Below, one piece after another: positions 26,198 through 37,116 of a stretch of DNA of 64,000 bases. The stretch comes from Tethya wilhelma (Eukaryota > Porifera > Demospongiae > Tethyida > Tethyidae). Every line of letters begins with the position of its first letter. Within the stretch, counting starts at the first letter, position 1. The position numbers were made by a program, and so were the translations under genes. The notes below the pieces were generated by a model. It did not search any database and was not told the origin of the DNA. It worked only from the letters and a program-made list of their open reading frames with translations. The stretch lies in contig CAXIPT010000007.1 of assembly GCA_964030475.1 (NCBI GenBank), forward strand, positions 5,214,112 through 5,278,111, given 5' to 3'.

Positions 26198-28864
26198 AAT
26201 TTTACTCCTTGCTAAAGACTACAGCACAAGACGAACTGCCTTTGGAAAGTACCTTGCTGATCACTGCCTCCACATGCAAACTCTAGCAAGAATGGAAGTA
26301 TGTGTGTCATAGTTTACCCCTTCTAAAAAATTAATATCCCCCCCCCTCCTCCCTCCTTTTCTTTCTCAACTATTTAAGGTTCATTTCTGTTGAGAGCTAT
26401 TCCCAAATGAAGTTGTTGTTTTTGTTTGTATCTCCGTTTACACATATCAAGCTCTTTTTCTTTTTTCTTTTTCCCCTGACTATCTCTTGGTTTCCAGGTG
26501 GAGACCCGTGGGTGTGTCCTCCTCACTCTCGAGGTGAGTCGACTTCAAGGACTGATAGAGTGTGGGCTGGCCACCACCAACCACCAGCTGCTGCACAGAG
26601 TACTGACGCCCATTGTCAAATTGTACACTGCCAAACAGGTAAGCAGTTTGATGGTGCGTGTGGAGAATTACAACATGCACACTTTACCAATTGACAATTT
26701 CATCTCAATGCATTAATTGATTGTACTGTCAAATACCTGCATGCCAGTTCTTTATGCTGTTTGTATGTAGGCTGTTTCCATAGCATCAGAAGGTCTGGAG
26801 AGTTTTGGAGGACAGGGTTATATTGAAGACACTGGACTACCAGTCTTTCTAAGAGATGCCCAAGTAATATATACATATGCATGTACATAATTCAGAATTG
26901 AAGTTGACTTGATTCTGAAAGTTTATAACTTATTCTAAATCTCATTGTAAGTGTGTGTCCATCTTTCACCTGTGTATATATTTATGTTTATCTCATGTTT
27001 ATCAGGTCCTTCCCATCTGGGAGGGAACGACCAACATCCTTAGTCTTGATGTTCTCAGAGTCTTACAGAAGAATGGAACAGAAGTAGGTTTACGAAGGAA
27101 GACTGCATAATTTACAAAAATTGTGGGCATTTCAAGAAGTATTATACTTTTTTTGCTCTCCTATAACAAGGCTACACTGACAAGCTCTCGTGTTATTCTA
27201 GCTAGGTTCTGTTTGTTGTTTATTTACTTGTTTGTTTGTTTGTTTGTTTAAGGTACTCCATTGTTTGGTGGACGATATTAAAACTCGTCTTGGTCACACA
27301 GCAGGAACTCTAGCTATGGCCACTTTACGACCGTGTTCTGAACAGCTGTGCAAACAGATCGACTCCATTGTGGAGTTTTGTTTGAGAGCTGCACAAGAAG
27401 ACCCCTCGGTCTTGGAACACGCGGCTAGAGATCTGGCTATCTCGATTGCACGAGTTTACATTGGCAAGTCACATAAAGCCTAGACCATTATTATATACAC
27501 ATACATGTGTGTTCTAGCTAGCCTCATTTCCATGCATGTCAGGCTCTCTTCTTGCAAATACTACACACTGAAACCCCTCCTATTTTCAGCGTTTAATATT
27601 TGCAGGGAGAGAGAGCCTGGGAACAAGGCTGGCTCCTTCCTCGTGAACATTTCTGGCTATTGTTAGTACAAGTCTATTCTTGTGGTTTAGTTTTCTATTT
27701 TTATGCACTATTGTGTGTAGGTGCTCTCTTAATAGAACATGCAGGATCGCCAGGAACCACTTTACACGACACTACTGTGGCCCAAAGGTGAGGCAAATAT
27801 TATTAGCTATATAGCTCTACAAGTGCACATCCTTTTATGTGGTCATCTGAATTAAGTTATTGCATTCCAATTGATGCATGTATTGCCATCAATGTCATGG
27901 TCCATTTGTCATATTATGTACAATAATTTCCCTTCTATGAAGTATATAATTATATAGAACATTATGATTTAGCATTGTTTTGCAATATGTATAGGTATAT
28001 ATTCTATGTATGCATATTATAGTATAGTCTCAAAATATGCTTGATGTAAATATGTAGCTGTATAAGTGTTAGACGATTTCTCCTCCTTGAAGAATTTAAT
28101 CAGATCATTTCCTTTTGAATAAGATTTCCCTGAACAATAATGATGAAACTGGCTCTGTAAACTCTAGACCTATTGTATAAATGAAGACATCATGTCTGGT
28201 AGGGCTAGAGTGTGAGGGAGGGAATCAGCGTTGACAGAGAAGTATGAGGAAACTGTAAAGTGGAGTTAACAAGAGTATATGGCTAGCTGCCAGTTACTTC
28301 ATTGTTGGGTTCTCGCAACAGCATCATGTGGTCTTCAAATGAACATGTACATTGTACAAAGTGTTAAGTTAGTTGGCCTTGGTCCTAGGCCTTGCATTTG
28401 TTCCTTGGTATTTAGTTGTAAACTTGGGAAGGTTTAAAAAATTAACCCACAAAGGAAAGGTCTGGGTGGTATGAGACAACGCAGCTCTATCAAATGCCCC
28501 ATTAAATACACTAGAAGTTGGAATGACACACACTATAGTATATGGCATAATGCATTTAACCAACAAAGCTAAAGTCATGCCAAGTTATTTGTCTGGTCAA
28601 AGGGAGAAGACCAGAGGAATGAGGTTTAAAATCAACATCCTTTTGCTGTACACCACATAGCCATTATGATTAATGCTGTTACATATACACACCCAACCAA
28701 TCTCATCTAAATGCCACTGTATCTATAGATGGTGTGACCAGCAGCTGCCACTACGGAGCTACTCAGTCTACAGTCTCAGTGAGAGGGGTGCAGACACCAT
28801 GCTAGTCATGGACGGACATGGACTGGACCTAAGAACCAAGGCAGCACAGATGAAACCAAATTGA
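20110..28864 (+). CDS. AidB-like acyl-CoA dehydrogenase, 15 exons
   Basis: Exons: 20110-20394, 20488-20591, 20798-20926, 23759-23858, 23942-24253, 24703-24777, 24891-24965, 26016-26110, 26198-26297, 26498-26638, 26771-26863, 27006-27083, 27253-27463, 27721-27787, 28729-28864. All phases agree, giving 666 aa. The order of motifs follows E. coli Aid[18 protein letters not shown] is N-terminal. The flavin/substrate region is [11 protein letters not shown] ... [20 protein letters not shown]. The acyl-CoA dehydrogenase signature is [20 protein letters not shown] followed by [21 protein letters not shown] basic N-terminus suggests mitochondrial import. The intron after 20926 (2.8 kb) contains a complete intronless gene, and the intron after 24965 contains an antisense small gene. 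The donor after 27463 is GC (GCAAGT). The fifth exon contains an in-frame 60-bp CA-repeat that could itself be spliced out. Substrate unknown. Confidence 0.9.
21267..23213 (+). CDS. Intronless BC-box protein 1, nested in a dehydrogenase intron
   Basis: A single frame of 648 aa on the same strand as, and wholly inside, an intron of the acyl-CoA dehydrogenase gene. The ATG at 21267 is chosen because it gives 648 aa, nearly the length of the paralogue at 37117 (649 aa); the frame is open further upstream to 21102. Residues 20-29, [10 protein letters not shown], match the BC-box consensus [STP]Lxxx[CS]xxxL that binds Elongin C. It is followed by [20 protein letters not shown], which is conserved in the paralogue. 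The middle resembles divergent leucine-rich repeats. Then comes a Lys/Glu-rich linker (about residues 445-555) with alternating charge, and a conserved C-terminal block ([28 protein letters not shown]). The BC-box and Cullin-adaptor role are inferences; the family name is not known to me. Confidence 0.85.
   Translation: MDQEMAQVEDEKVNNGAFPSLQDHCLLYLVTHITDFSEETLSQLPHHLRLSLLQSVAPIHLCWLEKTKVAEGIDTDPIWQTFNDVVFHCNTWAVVYPDECIYTQPLRDLYLQYIFSRLQNHFDRDRVVRRAEIAFFGLFRERLPPGMYSLLERNEAARHRSQDRKIGKEYDCYVATLHDTWDYPSAVATLAKFRAFPIALDIPITPLTVRPDVMDLLLQALSVSKVESLSIKNPFTTKQYDEIFISLVDTLMKRDELVLKFLKLHFVSGKALCSIAKHFGGPSGYNGLKEVSIFVSGNSSNEEAYVPLLSSMLVNQTSLEGLTLEGDWLYDGMGVNLITQISTLYSLPTFQHMHVQTNREIPQTMVCCLVEAFLRAKCSNFQELRLHNVLIKDDVTPPHLVPEEVDDIRRTPMSYETSGRQLLALLDKAMRAHRRQQMGITKEDKYKSLRQRPVKYRKFRKEDLAKRLDKIIEDRQISDSQKEKQKLRTQAMKKAKEAELAKKKSEEKAAKDKEVVKEMASMKLSSDSSSNKDDAVTKEEKNKEEEEEMEVDPLLAQPVRNFPEPTLDIDREFMEIYGPRKLLMFDTVRFSRSFIRWFNSQPYVCLLGLEVEACQIPGKRSLDDWFTDHAEFHVEHYYCSYNSYDDDD
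23663..23745. repeat. (CA)n-rich microsatellite
   Basis: Interrupted CACA/CACT repeats just before the acceptor of the exon at 23759. Confidence 0.9.
24060..24119 (+). other. Possible exitron: 60-bp CA-repeat with GT..AG ends inside coding exon
   Basis: It begins GTATGG and ends GGTACAG, with (CA)n between. Retained, it adds 20 residues with a His-Thr repeat between GGSDV and DTVAVG. Removed, the protein joins GGSDV to DTVAVG in frame, as in AidB proteins that have only a short loop here. Confidence 0.6.
24261..24345. repeat. Palindromic element, GCCTTGTTCCCAAGCTC family
   Basis: The left arm CAGCCTTGTTCCCAAGCTCTTCC pairs imperfectly with the right part GGAGGAGCCTGGAAATGAG, with a central loop rich in GAATATTTCC. 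Intronic. Confidence 0.55.
25165..25398 (-). CDS. Small basic Gly-rich protein, antisense in a dehydrogenase intron
   Basis: An intronless frame ending with TAA at 25165. From the ATG at 25398 it is 77 aa (an upstream in-frame ATG at 25434 would give 89). The first 25 residues are Lys/Arg-rich ([17 protein letters not shown]). The remainder is built of alternating Gly/Ser/Ala and aromatic residues in three loosely similar segments: [26 protein letters not shown] and [12 protein letters not shown]. This composition recalls attacin/diptericin-type Gly-rich beta proteins, but I cannot confirm homology and see no signal peptide. The gene lies wholly in the intron between exons 24965 and 26016, on the opposite strand. 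Confidence 0.6.
   Translation of the reverse strand: MSSKDAVKRSKKALQNKTGFSAGVDHVSRKGISGSAGARIYQNKSGNFSVGAGVSAQKGFHGGKPSYGYGASAKFKF
25721..25785. repeat. Palindromic element, GTAAACCAGGTCTTCCC family
   Basis: The arms CTCGTAAACCAGGTCTTCCCC and GGGGAGGGCCTGGTTTGCAAG flank a 20-25 bp loop. A related hairpin is at 56153-56246. Confidence 0.6.
26161..26197. repeat. (CT)n tract ending in a 3' splice site
   Basis: About 17 CT repeats running directly into the acceptor CAG of the exon at 26198, so the microsatellite supplies the polypyrimidine tract. Confidence 0.9.
27519..27632. repeat. Palindromic element, AGCCTCATTTCC..GCCTGGGAACAAGGCT
   Basis: The left arm GCTAGCCTCATTTCC and right arm GAGCCTGGGAACAAGGCTGG enclose ATACTACACACTGAAA / TTTTCAGCGTTTAATATT, an internal inverted pair. 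Intronic in the dehydrogenase gene. Confidence 0.6.
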
Positions 28865-29566
28865 TCAGTCATATACATGCATGAGGAACGACCTTTTTTT
28901 TTTTTTTTTTTTTTTCACAAAAGAGAGAATACATTTGTTACTTGTTGCAATTGCAAATAATTTGTGGGGGTTTTTTGTTTGTTTTTTGAATTGACTGAAT
29001 ATAAATGATCATGCCTGGAATACATCCACATACGTTACGTCATCCATTGCTGTTGTATTCTAGTCCCCGCCCCCAAGGGATAGGCAAGACACACCCACTA
29101 AAAAAAGATTAAATTCACCTCTTACAGCTCTCCGCTCTAAAGATCTCTTGACTTCTCTGTAATTCGTGTGCCGACAGGTAGAAAGAAAAGAGTGCTTATA
29201 TATAAGAATCATCTCGAAGCTTTACAGCTAGGTAAGTCTCTTATTATACAATGCATCGTGTCTTAATGTTCGTATAAAAAGTGTGGACCAGCTCCTAGCT
29301 GTCATGTAGATGTCAGAATAAACAGCCAGTGTTTGTTGAACCTGCATGCTTGAACACAATACTTAGCCACATACCAGCTATATTATTACTTGTGGTAACT
29401 GTGCCTCAGTGCCTGTATCACAGTTAGTGCTGGCATGGTGTAACTCTTGCCAAGCAGCTTGTGTATAAAATTAGTGCATAATTTCTACATCAGACTGAGA
29501 CACTAACACACAACCACACACACACTCTAGATAGCCAGTGAACACTAGTCTACTACTGACTCAGTC
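28865..29566. other. Intergenic region and promoter of the pseudokinase gene
   Basis: No gene is seen. It holds a poly-T run (about 28893-28914) and, nearer the kinase start, a short CA-rich tract. The region 29100-29235 looks like a 5' leader with a donor (GTAAGT at about 29232), so a non-coding first exon is possible. Confidence 0.4.
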
Positions 29567-32500
29567 ATGGCTAGGAGACTAGTGGACCAATATCAGAAGC
29601 GAGAAAGCTCTCCACAACCCTCAGACAAACATGCCGCTGAAGACTACGAATTCACCATCTCCATGTCTGAGATTGGAGCTGAGGGGATGAAAAACCCTCT
29701 CCAACCAGGGGGAAGCACCTACAAGACAACGTGGAAACAGACCGCTAGAAAAGAGGTGCCGGTTATTGTAAAAGTGCTGACGAGAATCAATTACAAGGAG
29801 GTAAGGAACTTAGTCTGTTTGTATCCTCATTTAATGCGCAGACTGTTGCCTAGCTTACAAATATTTGCTTCAAATGTAAGGATTGGAGAAGATTCAACAG
29901 ATCTTCGTGCTTAATTTTTGAAGAAATATTTGTGTATAAGAAGTCTGGGAATGAGGAGTGTATTAATCTACATGCCTAAGCTTTGGTTTGGTTTGACTTA
30001 TGCAATAATTACTGTATAAACTGAGCTATAGAACAGGCTATTGTAAATTGAAATTTCCAACATTTTGAGTCACAGTTTAGTCTGTGATGGTCGTACATGG
30101 TAGCCTTGTACCCAGGCTCTCTCCTTTGACTTTACAGTAACATTAAGTGAAAGGTTAAAGAGAAGAGCCTGGGTACGACCGTACGAGGCTAGTCGTATGA
30201 CGCTGGGACATGCACCATTGTGATCAGCATGAAACAAGGTTTCAAATGATATCCATTTTGTTTATGTTTGAGTCAAGATTCAACTGTGATCGAATGCTAT
30301 CTATCAATCCATGTTAATTTTGTAAAATCCTGCAGGCTCAACGGCTGTACTATGTTGGACATAAGAACATTGTCAGATTCTACGGGGCCATCATTGAACC
30401 ACCAATGTTTGGGATAGTCTTAGGTGAGGCATAAAAAACCTTCTCCTTATAGTAGTTGGTTGTATGTCAGCTACTAGCTACATATGACAATGTATAGCAT
30501 TAGAATGTTCTATGATTTCTGTATTGTATGCCTACAGCTAATAAATGAAGCATGAGTTAAACAGGGAAATTTATCCTATATCCATATTTAAAAATGTTTA
30601 TAGCCAATAATATCCTTCTCCATTTATTATTTTATTATGCCAGCTAAACAATAATGTACATAATATAGCTGTAGTTCCCCATTTCCACGACTCCCACTCT
30701 ATGAGTTCATAGCACACCTACATGTACGTATATCCACCTGCATGTGTGCATGAAATTTCATGCAGAATCAGAATCAATTCTTCCCCAGAAAAAGGATCAT
30801 AGTCAGTTATCTCAAAGTGCTAGCTGGACGAAGTACAATGACTATGGTCTTACAATAATGACATGCGACCATTGTACACTACAATATTATTTGTATTATA
30901 CTAACAATAATTATTATAATGATTCATTTTTCTACATACTTAGAGCTGTGTAACAAACCCTCTTTGTTTGACTATCTTCGGAAAAATCCAAAACCGGATC
31001 TAGAACTGGCACTCGACCTGGCCAGTGGGATAGCATCAGGTCAGTCTGACACACTAACACACTGTGCACACATTTATCATCATCATACTACATGTACCTT
31101 ATGGAGTGAAGGTTAACAGGAAACATTGAGAGGGTTCCTTGGGCAGTTTGTAAAGATTAGACCATTTTGAAGGAATCTTGGTTAATAGACTACCTAGACT
31201 ATATAGCTGAGATTCAGTTATGGTCATATCTTCATGAAACGATCCCAGCTGCTGTAGGCCGGGAGAAACCACCATGCACCTGCTAGGCTAAGTAGATCGA
31301 TCTATGTGCATTGTGGATGTGGCTAAGCTTTGAGATAGCCTAGGGATTGTGTATGTTTAACCCATGGTAGTTATAACGTACATGATTGTATGCATGTACT
31401 TTTTTCATTCGATAGGTTTAGCTTATTTACATGAAGGAGCTACCGACGCTGGTCCCATCAAACACACTCAACTCACTTCAGCTAAAGGTCAGCCAGAATA
31501 ATGCCTTATGCTATATGCATGCATCAACAATGCTGGTAGGCATTATTTGGAATTTACTATCATCTTTGTATACTATTCAACAGTGATGTTACACGAAAAG
31601 AATGGAAAGTTGATTCCCAAGGTAACCAAGCAATTCAACCACCTACCATACCTGCACATGAACTTCATGTAAAAAAAACAAACTTTTTTTTATTATGCAT
31701 CCATCCATCCATGATCCATTCATGTGTTTGTGCATGTAATATGTGCATTTGTGACATGAAGTTAATTGTTCTGTTGTACATGTAGATCGGTGGATTTGGT
31801 TACAGTCGTAGGAATAGGGGAACACAGATGACTGGCTCCTTTGGGAGAATGCAGTGCTTTCAATGGATGCCACCAGAGGTACATACATGTACAAAAATGT
31901 ACATGCATACTGTTCAAATCTTCAACCATTGGCTAGTTCATTTTCATGCTATCTCCCCATGCATTGAATATGGCTTAGCCCATAGAAAAATCAATATACT
32001 GTGGTAGAATTCTCTCACTATAATATTCATGAGGAGAGAACCTGGGAACGCTATATACTGTAACTTTGTAATTCATGCTCTAATGGTAGCTAAGCTAAGC
32101 AGACGCACAGACCATTTTTTAAGCTTAATAACCATTTAATGGGAATATTTCGCTTAGTAATTAAAACTTTCACGGGTGCATGTTTCTTATTAAGCAAAGT
32201 TGTGTGTGGGTTCTACAGTTTTTTTGCATAAAATTAGAGAAATTGCCATGATTAACTCAAACATACAAAAGTCATAAGATACTACTACGTGTTCTTTTTG
32301 TCTCTTTGTTTGTTTTCTACAGTTGATCGCAGGAAGAAGGTCCCACCTGGCAAGTGACGTCTACTCCTTCGGGATCATCCTGTGGGAGCTGCTCACCGGG
32401 GAGATTCCTTACGAGGGGAAGATGATGTTTCAAGCCATGCAGGACATCACCTCCGGCAAGGTGAGAGAATTATAATCACAATCACACGATAACTAGTTTA

Positions 32501-34283
32501 TTGAACTAGACCTCTTTTTTTATTCTACTCTGATCTGCAACAGCTAAACCATTTTTCTTCCCCTGATCTGCAACTTTTTTTTTTTCTCCCTGTCACAGAT
32601 AAGGGGTAGGAAAAGGCTGTAGCTATAGCAGATTGTGGGTATAGAAAAACAGGTCTAGCTTGATAGTCATTTGAACATGCTCATTGCTCGTGATATTAGT
32701 TTACATATGTGAACATTAGCTTCGTACCCAGGCCTATCCTGTGGAGATTGAGAATTAAACATGGGGGAACAAGGCCTGGGAACGAGTCTACATGTACATT
32801 CAGTGTGTGAGTAATTGTTGTCATTTTCTCCTTTCTTTTTCCCTCCTCATGTACCCACCCACTAGCATCTCGCAATCCCTGACGATTGTCCTTCTGACCT
32901 CAAAGATCTCATGAAGCAATGTTGGGCTGAAAAACCAGCAGTAAGTTTCAAACTAAAGTCTATTGGTATACATTCACCTACAGTGTATAAGCCCTGGAAA
33001 TAGACTTACTTTTACGTGGTGTCCGTGAATCCTTAACGTATGGGACAAATACAATGTCATGCAAGTAAAATGTATGCATGTTTTGTCATTTCAGAACCGT
33101 CCCTCCTTGAAGAGAGTTATCTCAAGACTTGACTTTCAACCACTTCTTGAACAACGCAGCATTGAAGAAACTGATAATGCAACGGTTAGTATAGCTTAGT
33201 GTGTACATGTACATTATTGAGTGTTTGTGTTATAGTCTTTTTGAGCTAGACCTTTTTTTTTTCTACCCATGGTCTGTGATAATTCTAACAACGTCTTGCA
33301 ATAATTTCTCGTAGAATCTTGTGCAACTAGGAGATACATAGCCTAGTCCTGAGACCCCTCCCTCCTTGAGGCTATAACTACAGTCTAGGATTGGTCCATC
33401 GTTCCAAACCCAAAAGCTATAATTTTGAACATTATTTGCACAGTAGATATTAGTACCTATAGTGGGCTGCATTTAGAAATGTATAGTAATTATAACAATT
33501 TGACCATCTATGAATTTATTTATGCAGGATCCTATTGATTCAGAAACAGAAAAAGACCCTTGGGAAGATCTTGGCTACGACAAGATAGAGTTTGGCGAGC
33601 TCATAGGAAAAGGAAGGATGGGGAGCACTCATAGAGCAACCTACAACAGAAGGCCCATAGCCGTAAAGACTTTCTACAGAGGGCTGGTCACTCGCGACAA
33701 CTTCGAAAGTTATATGCGCGATGTCTGCTGTGTCGATCATCAGAACATTGTCAAGATTATTGGCGGCTTTTCGGATCAACTGGTAATCGTCTTAGAGTCA
33801 ATGAAGACCTCCCTGCGTAAGAAGCTCCAGACAGGTCCCATTACAGACAAGAGGCTACTGAAGCATGTTGCAAGAGGAGTAGCGTCAGGACTCGATCATC
33901 TTCACTGCACACCCCCATGTCACATGGTCCATGGCAATCTCACTAGTACAAACATACTCCTAGACGAACATGACAATGCAAAAATTACCGATATTTACTA
34001 TGTATACATGCGCTTCGACAAGGTCATGACTTCGGATGAAGATTCGATTTACGTCGACCCTAACTTCAATCAGCTGTCGACCGAAGGGGACATCTATAGT
34101 TTTGGCATCATCCTGATAGAGATGAGAGCGGGAGAGATTCCAAGTAGAACAAACGCACGAGCGTACGGTATAGTGAATGACACGTGGCCTGCACTCTACA
34201 CGCTAGCAAGGACTTGTGTCAGTAAGACCCGTAGGCCGGAAAAGATGAAGGCAATTATTGAGGAACTAGACAAACTAGAATAG
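29567..34283 (+). CDS. Tandem TKL-type pseudokinase protein
   Basis: Ten exons (29567-29800, 30336-30423, 30944-31039, 31416-31487, 31584-31621, 31786-31878, 32323-32460, 32866-32940, 33095-33184, 33528-34283) give 559 aa. It has two protein kinase domains with the fold hallmarks SDVYSFGIILWELLTGEIPY plus NRPS in the first and EGDIYSFGIILIEM in the second. Domain 1 keeps the VAIK-type Lys (VIVKVL) but has KHTQLT in place of HRDLK and GGFG in place of DFG. Domain 2 keeps GKGRMGS and AVKTF but has HGNLTSTN in place of HRDLKxxN and TDIYY in place of DFG. The catalytic Asp is therefore missing in both, so the protein is likely a scaffold or an allosteric regulator. No signal peptide or membrane segment is seen. 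The final exon encodes the whole second domain. Confidence 0.88.
30102..30192. repeat. Palindromic element, AGCCTTGTACCCAGGCTCTC family
   Basis: The arms TAGCCTTGTACCCAGGCTCT and AGAGCCTGGGTACGAC..GAGGCTA flank a loop containing CCTTTGACTTTACAGTAAC / AAGTGAAAGG. Intronic in the pseudokinase gene. Confidence 0.65.
32723..32795. repeat. Palindromic element, CGTACCCAGGCC..GGCCTGGGAACG
   Basis: An inverted pair with a 40-bp loop, intronic in the pseudokinase gene. Confidence 0.55.
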
Positions 34284-34655
34284 GAAGTGTCTTGTTTTAG
34301 TAAATATTATTAGTCTGTGTTGATTACTTAATAACTATTTTGTGTGTAATGATTATTATATTTTTATGGAGCTGTGTAATTATGCAGTTATTAATACTAA
34401 GTCTTATAAATAATTAACCTGATTATCAGGCTAGCTATATAGCTATAGTGTGGGGTCAAAACTGTGCATAATTTACAGTATAAATTATATTATAGCAACA
34501 ATGCACGTTAGATGCCTGCATGCACATGCATGCACCCATATATATGACCTTGTGCAACTTAAACTTGCAATATCAATTTGTTTTAATTATAATCTGTCAC
34601 ATTATACAATAACTTAACCGTGACTAGCTAGAGTGTTACTTTAATCTTATGTCGA
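34284..34655. other. Convergent spacer
   Basis: No gene is seen. AT-rich sequence between the stop of the pseudokinase gene and the stop of the minus-strand secreted-type gene. Confidence 0.5.
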
Positions 34656-36203
34656 TCAACGGACATAGAATTCCAGAAGCTCTATAGAAAGATCTTCATC
34701 ATTTCTACCCTGATCTCTGCACACATTAACTGCAATGCTATTTGGTTGAAAATCAGTCAGAGGCTCAAGTAGCTCAGTGCAAAATTCGACTGTTGATCCT
34801 GATGGCCCAACGCTGTAACTATCTCCGACAAAGAGAGGTATGTATTCAGAATGAACGTGGCTAGAGACCGTCCAATAATGTACTGGTGTATTATATCGAT
34901 CACCATTTGTGATGCTTATGCCATCAACATATTGATCTCGAACAGATTTACAGCGGTTACCCTGGCAATTGACTAGACTATTGTGCCGACCAAGTCCATC
35001 CATTGAACGCTCATAATGCACAATGAGTTTTCCACATACCTGGGTCCAGTATGTGCCTCTAGCTGTAAATGTGATTGTAGTGCACCCACCTTCCACTTGA
35101 GAACGCCTGCACACCCACTTTGAGTTAAGTTGATAATACTCAAACCCACTTGGACAGGTTCTTCCTGCTGAATTTGACATGTCAAGCTGACCAATCCTCA
35201 TCCATCCTCCGAGTGTCTGGGATAAACTCTTGCTCCAGATCACAATAAAAGATTTGAACATCACTGTTCCGTGGTCTCATTAAGTAGTAGTAGCCAGATG
35301 TAGCATTTGGCTTTCTTGTGGCAATCTCTCTGCACGATGAAGCTGCATACATCGCCTCTTCTCCAAGATACATTAGCCTGGTCATCTCCTCTACAAAATC
35401 AACATTAATATATATGGCCTGTCTCATTTTAGCACAATGTCCGACACAATATAATGCATGACTATATATTGTGCACATTAATAATATTTGGCATACCACT
35501 TATAGGGTGTGCAACATGAAAAATCAACATTCGACTTTTGAACAACTAATTCATGCAATATGTACAGTAGGTTGAAACTTAAACCAGCGCACCTTCAAAC
35601 TCCGTTGTCTCCTATCAACAAATGACTTCTGAATTCTTGGTACTAACTACTTTCAACCGAATCAGCCAGATGGTTACCAATAACAGAGGCTTGTTTCAAC
35701 TCTATCAGAGAATTGGCAAGGCCCTCCTCTAACTAATGCAATGTATAGGGGTTCCCTTCTCTCTTGAATGTAAGCAAAAATGGCAAATTGTGATTATAGC
35801 GATAAAAATGCGTAAATTTTGCTGACAATGCAATATGAAACTTACGGTTTTCTTTAACTTCAGCAACAGAGATCAGGAATTGAAGGTGCGCTGGTTAAAG
35901 TACCAACCTACTCTACATGTTGCATGAATTAATTGTTCAAAAGTCGATAGTGATTTTTCATATTGCAACCTACAACAAATGACTTCTAAATTTTTGGTAC
36001 TAACTACTTTCAACAGAATCAGCCAGATGGTTACCAATAACAGAGGCTTGTTTCAACTCTATCAGAGAATTGGTAAGGCCCTCCTCTACTAACGCAATGT
36101 ATCGGGGTTCCCTTCTCTCTTGCATGTAAGCAAAAATGGCAAATAATTGAGTGGACATTTGTTTAGCAAATGTTCTTGTAGTATGTTTGAGAAGTTGTAG
36201 CAC
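34656..36203 (-). pseudogene. Cys-containing secreted-type protein with an internal frameshift
   Basis: The main exon (34656-35390) encodes ASSCREI..SGYYYLMRPRNSDVQIFYCDLEQE in one frame and GGWMRIGQLDMSNSAGRTCPSGF in another. The change of frame lies at about 35215-35245. The second part goes on through VCRRSQVEGGCTTITFTARGT, QVCGKLIVHYERSMDGLG and HYWTVSSHVHSEYIPLF to FYVR. The succession (C..SGYY..YCD, then GGWMR..LDM..CPSGF and GCTTI.F.A.G) resembles extracellular Cys-rich modules common in sponges and cnidarians, but I cannot give an established domain name. An upstream exon (about 36014-36200) encodes a helical segment with EEGLTNSLIELKQASVIGNHL and can splice in phase (donor GTAGTT after GTTGAAA). 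The frameshift may be real or a sequence error. No signal peptide exon is identified. Confidence 0.55.
35506..35965. mobile_element. Foldback (long-TIR) element carrying a decayed exon copy
   Basis: The segments 35506-35610 and 35865-35965 are inverted copies of each other over about 90-100 bp. The right arm reads GGTGCGCTGGTTAAAGTACC and the left arm gives GGTGCGCTGGTTTAAGTTTC in reverse complement. Between them, 35619-35785 is a direct, diverged copy of the neighbouring exon region 35978-36147, with an extra base that breaks its frame. No transposase is present, so it is MITE or foldback-like. Confidence 0.7.
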
Positions 36204-37116
36204 ATAGAACTAACTATCCTCCTACTCCATCGAGTGAAATATAGACCTACCAGAAAGGGAAAGGTGTCTATGCCCACACACATAAAAGTGTATGTACTTG
36301 CCTTTTCTATACATATATACTAGTGCTGATCCGATTGACACCTGATAGTACATTTTTATTTGTGACCAAATACCTGGTACACATGATATCTTCCCAGTTC
36401 TTGCATGCCTGAGCAAGACTCAATTATGGCTATGTTTTGGTATCATATTCATTGGTTTGAGTGGGGGCTGATAGGGAGTTCATGGGAGCCCTTGAGATGA
36501 ATACAAGCACACCATATTATGATAATCATTGGACTGCATGTTCAATAGTTATGCCAGTATCCATGTGAGAGTTAGCTATATAATATGAGACAGAAACATG
36601 ATGAATATGTGCATTCCATTGTGAATATGGACTAGTGATATTATTATGGTAGCATGGTATGACTTTTTTCAGTGAGTGGTTTGCACAATAATAGTATGGT
36701 GATTTGCATGAGTGGGTTGGGCAGGACAGGGCAGGACAAGGGGGAGGGGTTGATGTGAATTTGATCAAGTAGATTCCGTGTCGCGTCACATCTTCTAATA
36801 GAATAGTTTGGGGAACTAGAATGGAATGTAATCCTAATAGCCATGCATCTAGGTGCATGACGCCAAAATAGCTTGCTTTACGTCATAACCGAAGACTAAA
36901 TTCATAGAGCTGATTGACGTATTTGTGTAACTGAAAGCAGTACACCTTTGGACTCTGCCTTTGGACCACTTTGTGCATATATAGTATGTGGTATTAGCTG
37001 AATCGGGCAAGTTGCGGCGCGCGCGCATCACGTGACTAAATGCCACGAGGAACTTCTCCGGCGCGGACCCGCCCACCGGCACCTAGGCAAACAGAAATTT
37101 ACCTGTAGGTGGGTCA
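36204..37116. other. Divergent intergenic region
   Basis: No gene is supported. Near the right end, a GC-rich patch (GCGGCGCGCGCGCATCACGTGAC, 37015-37036) contains a CACGTG E-box about 85 bp before the ATG of BC-box protein 2, a plausible promoter. Confidence 0.45.
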
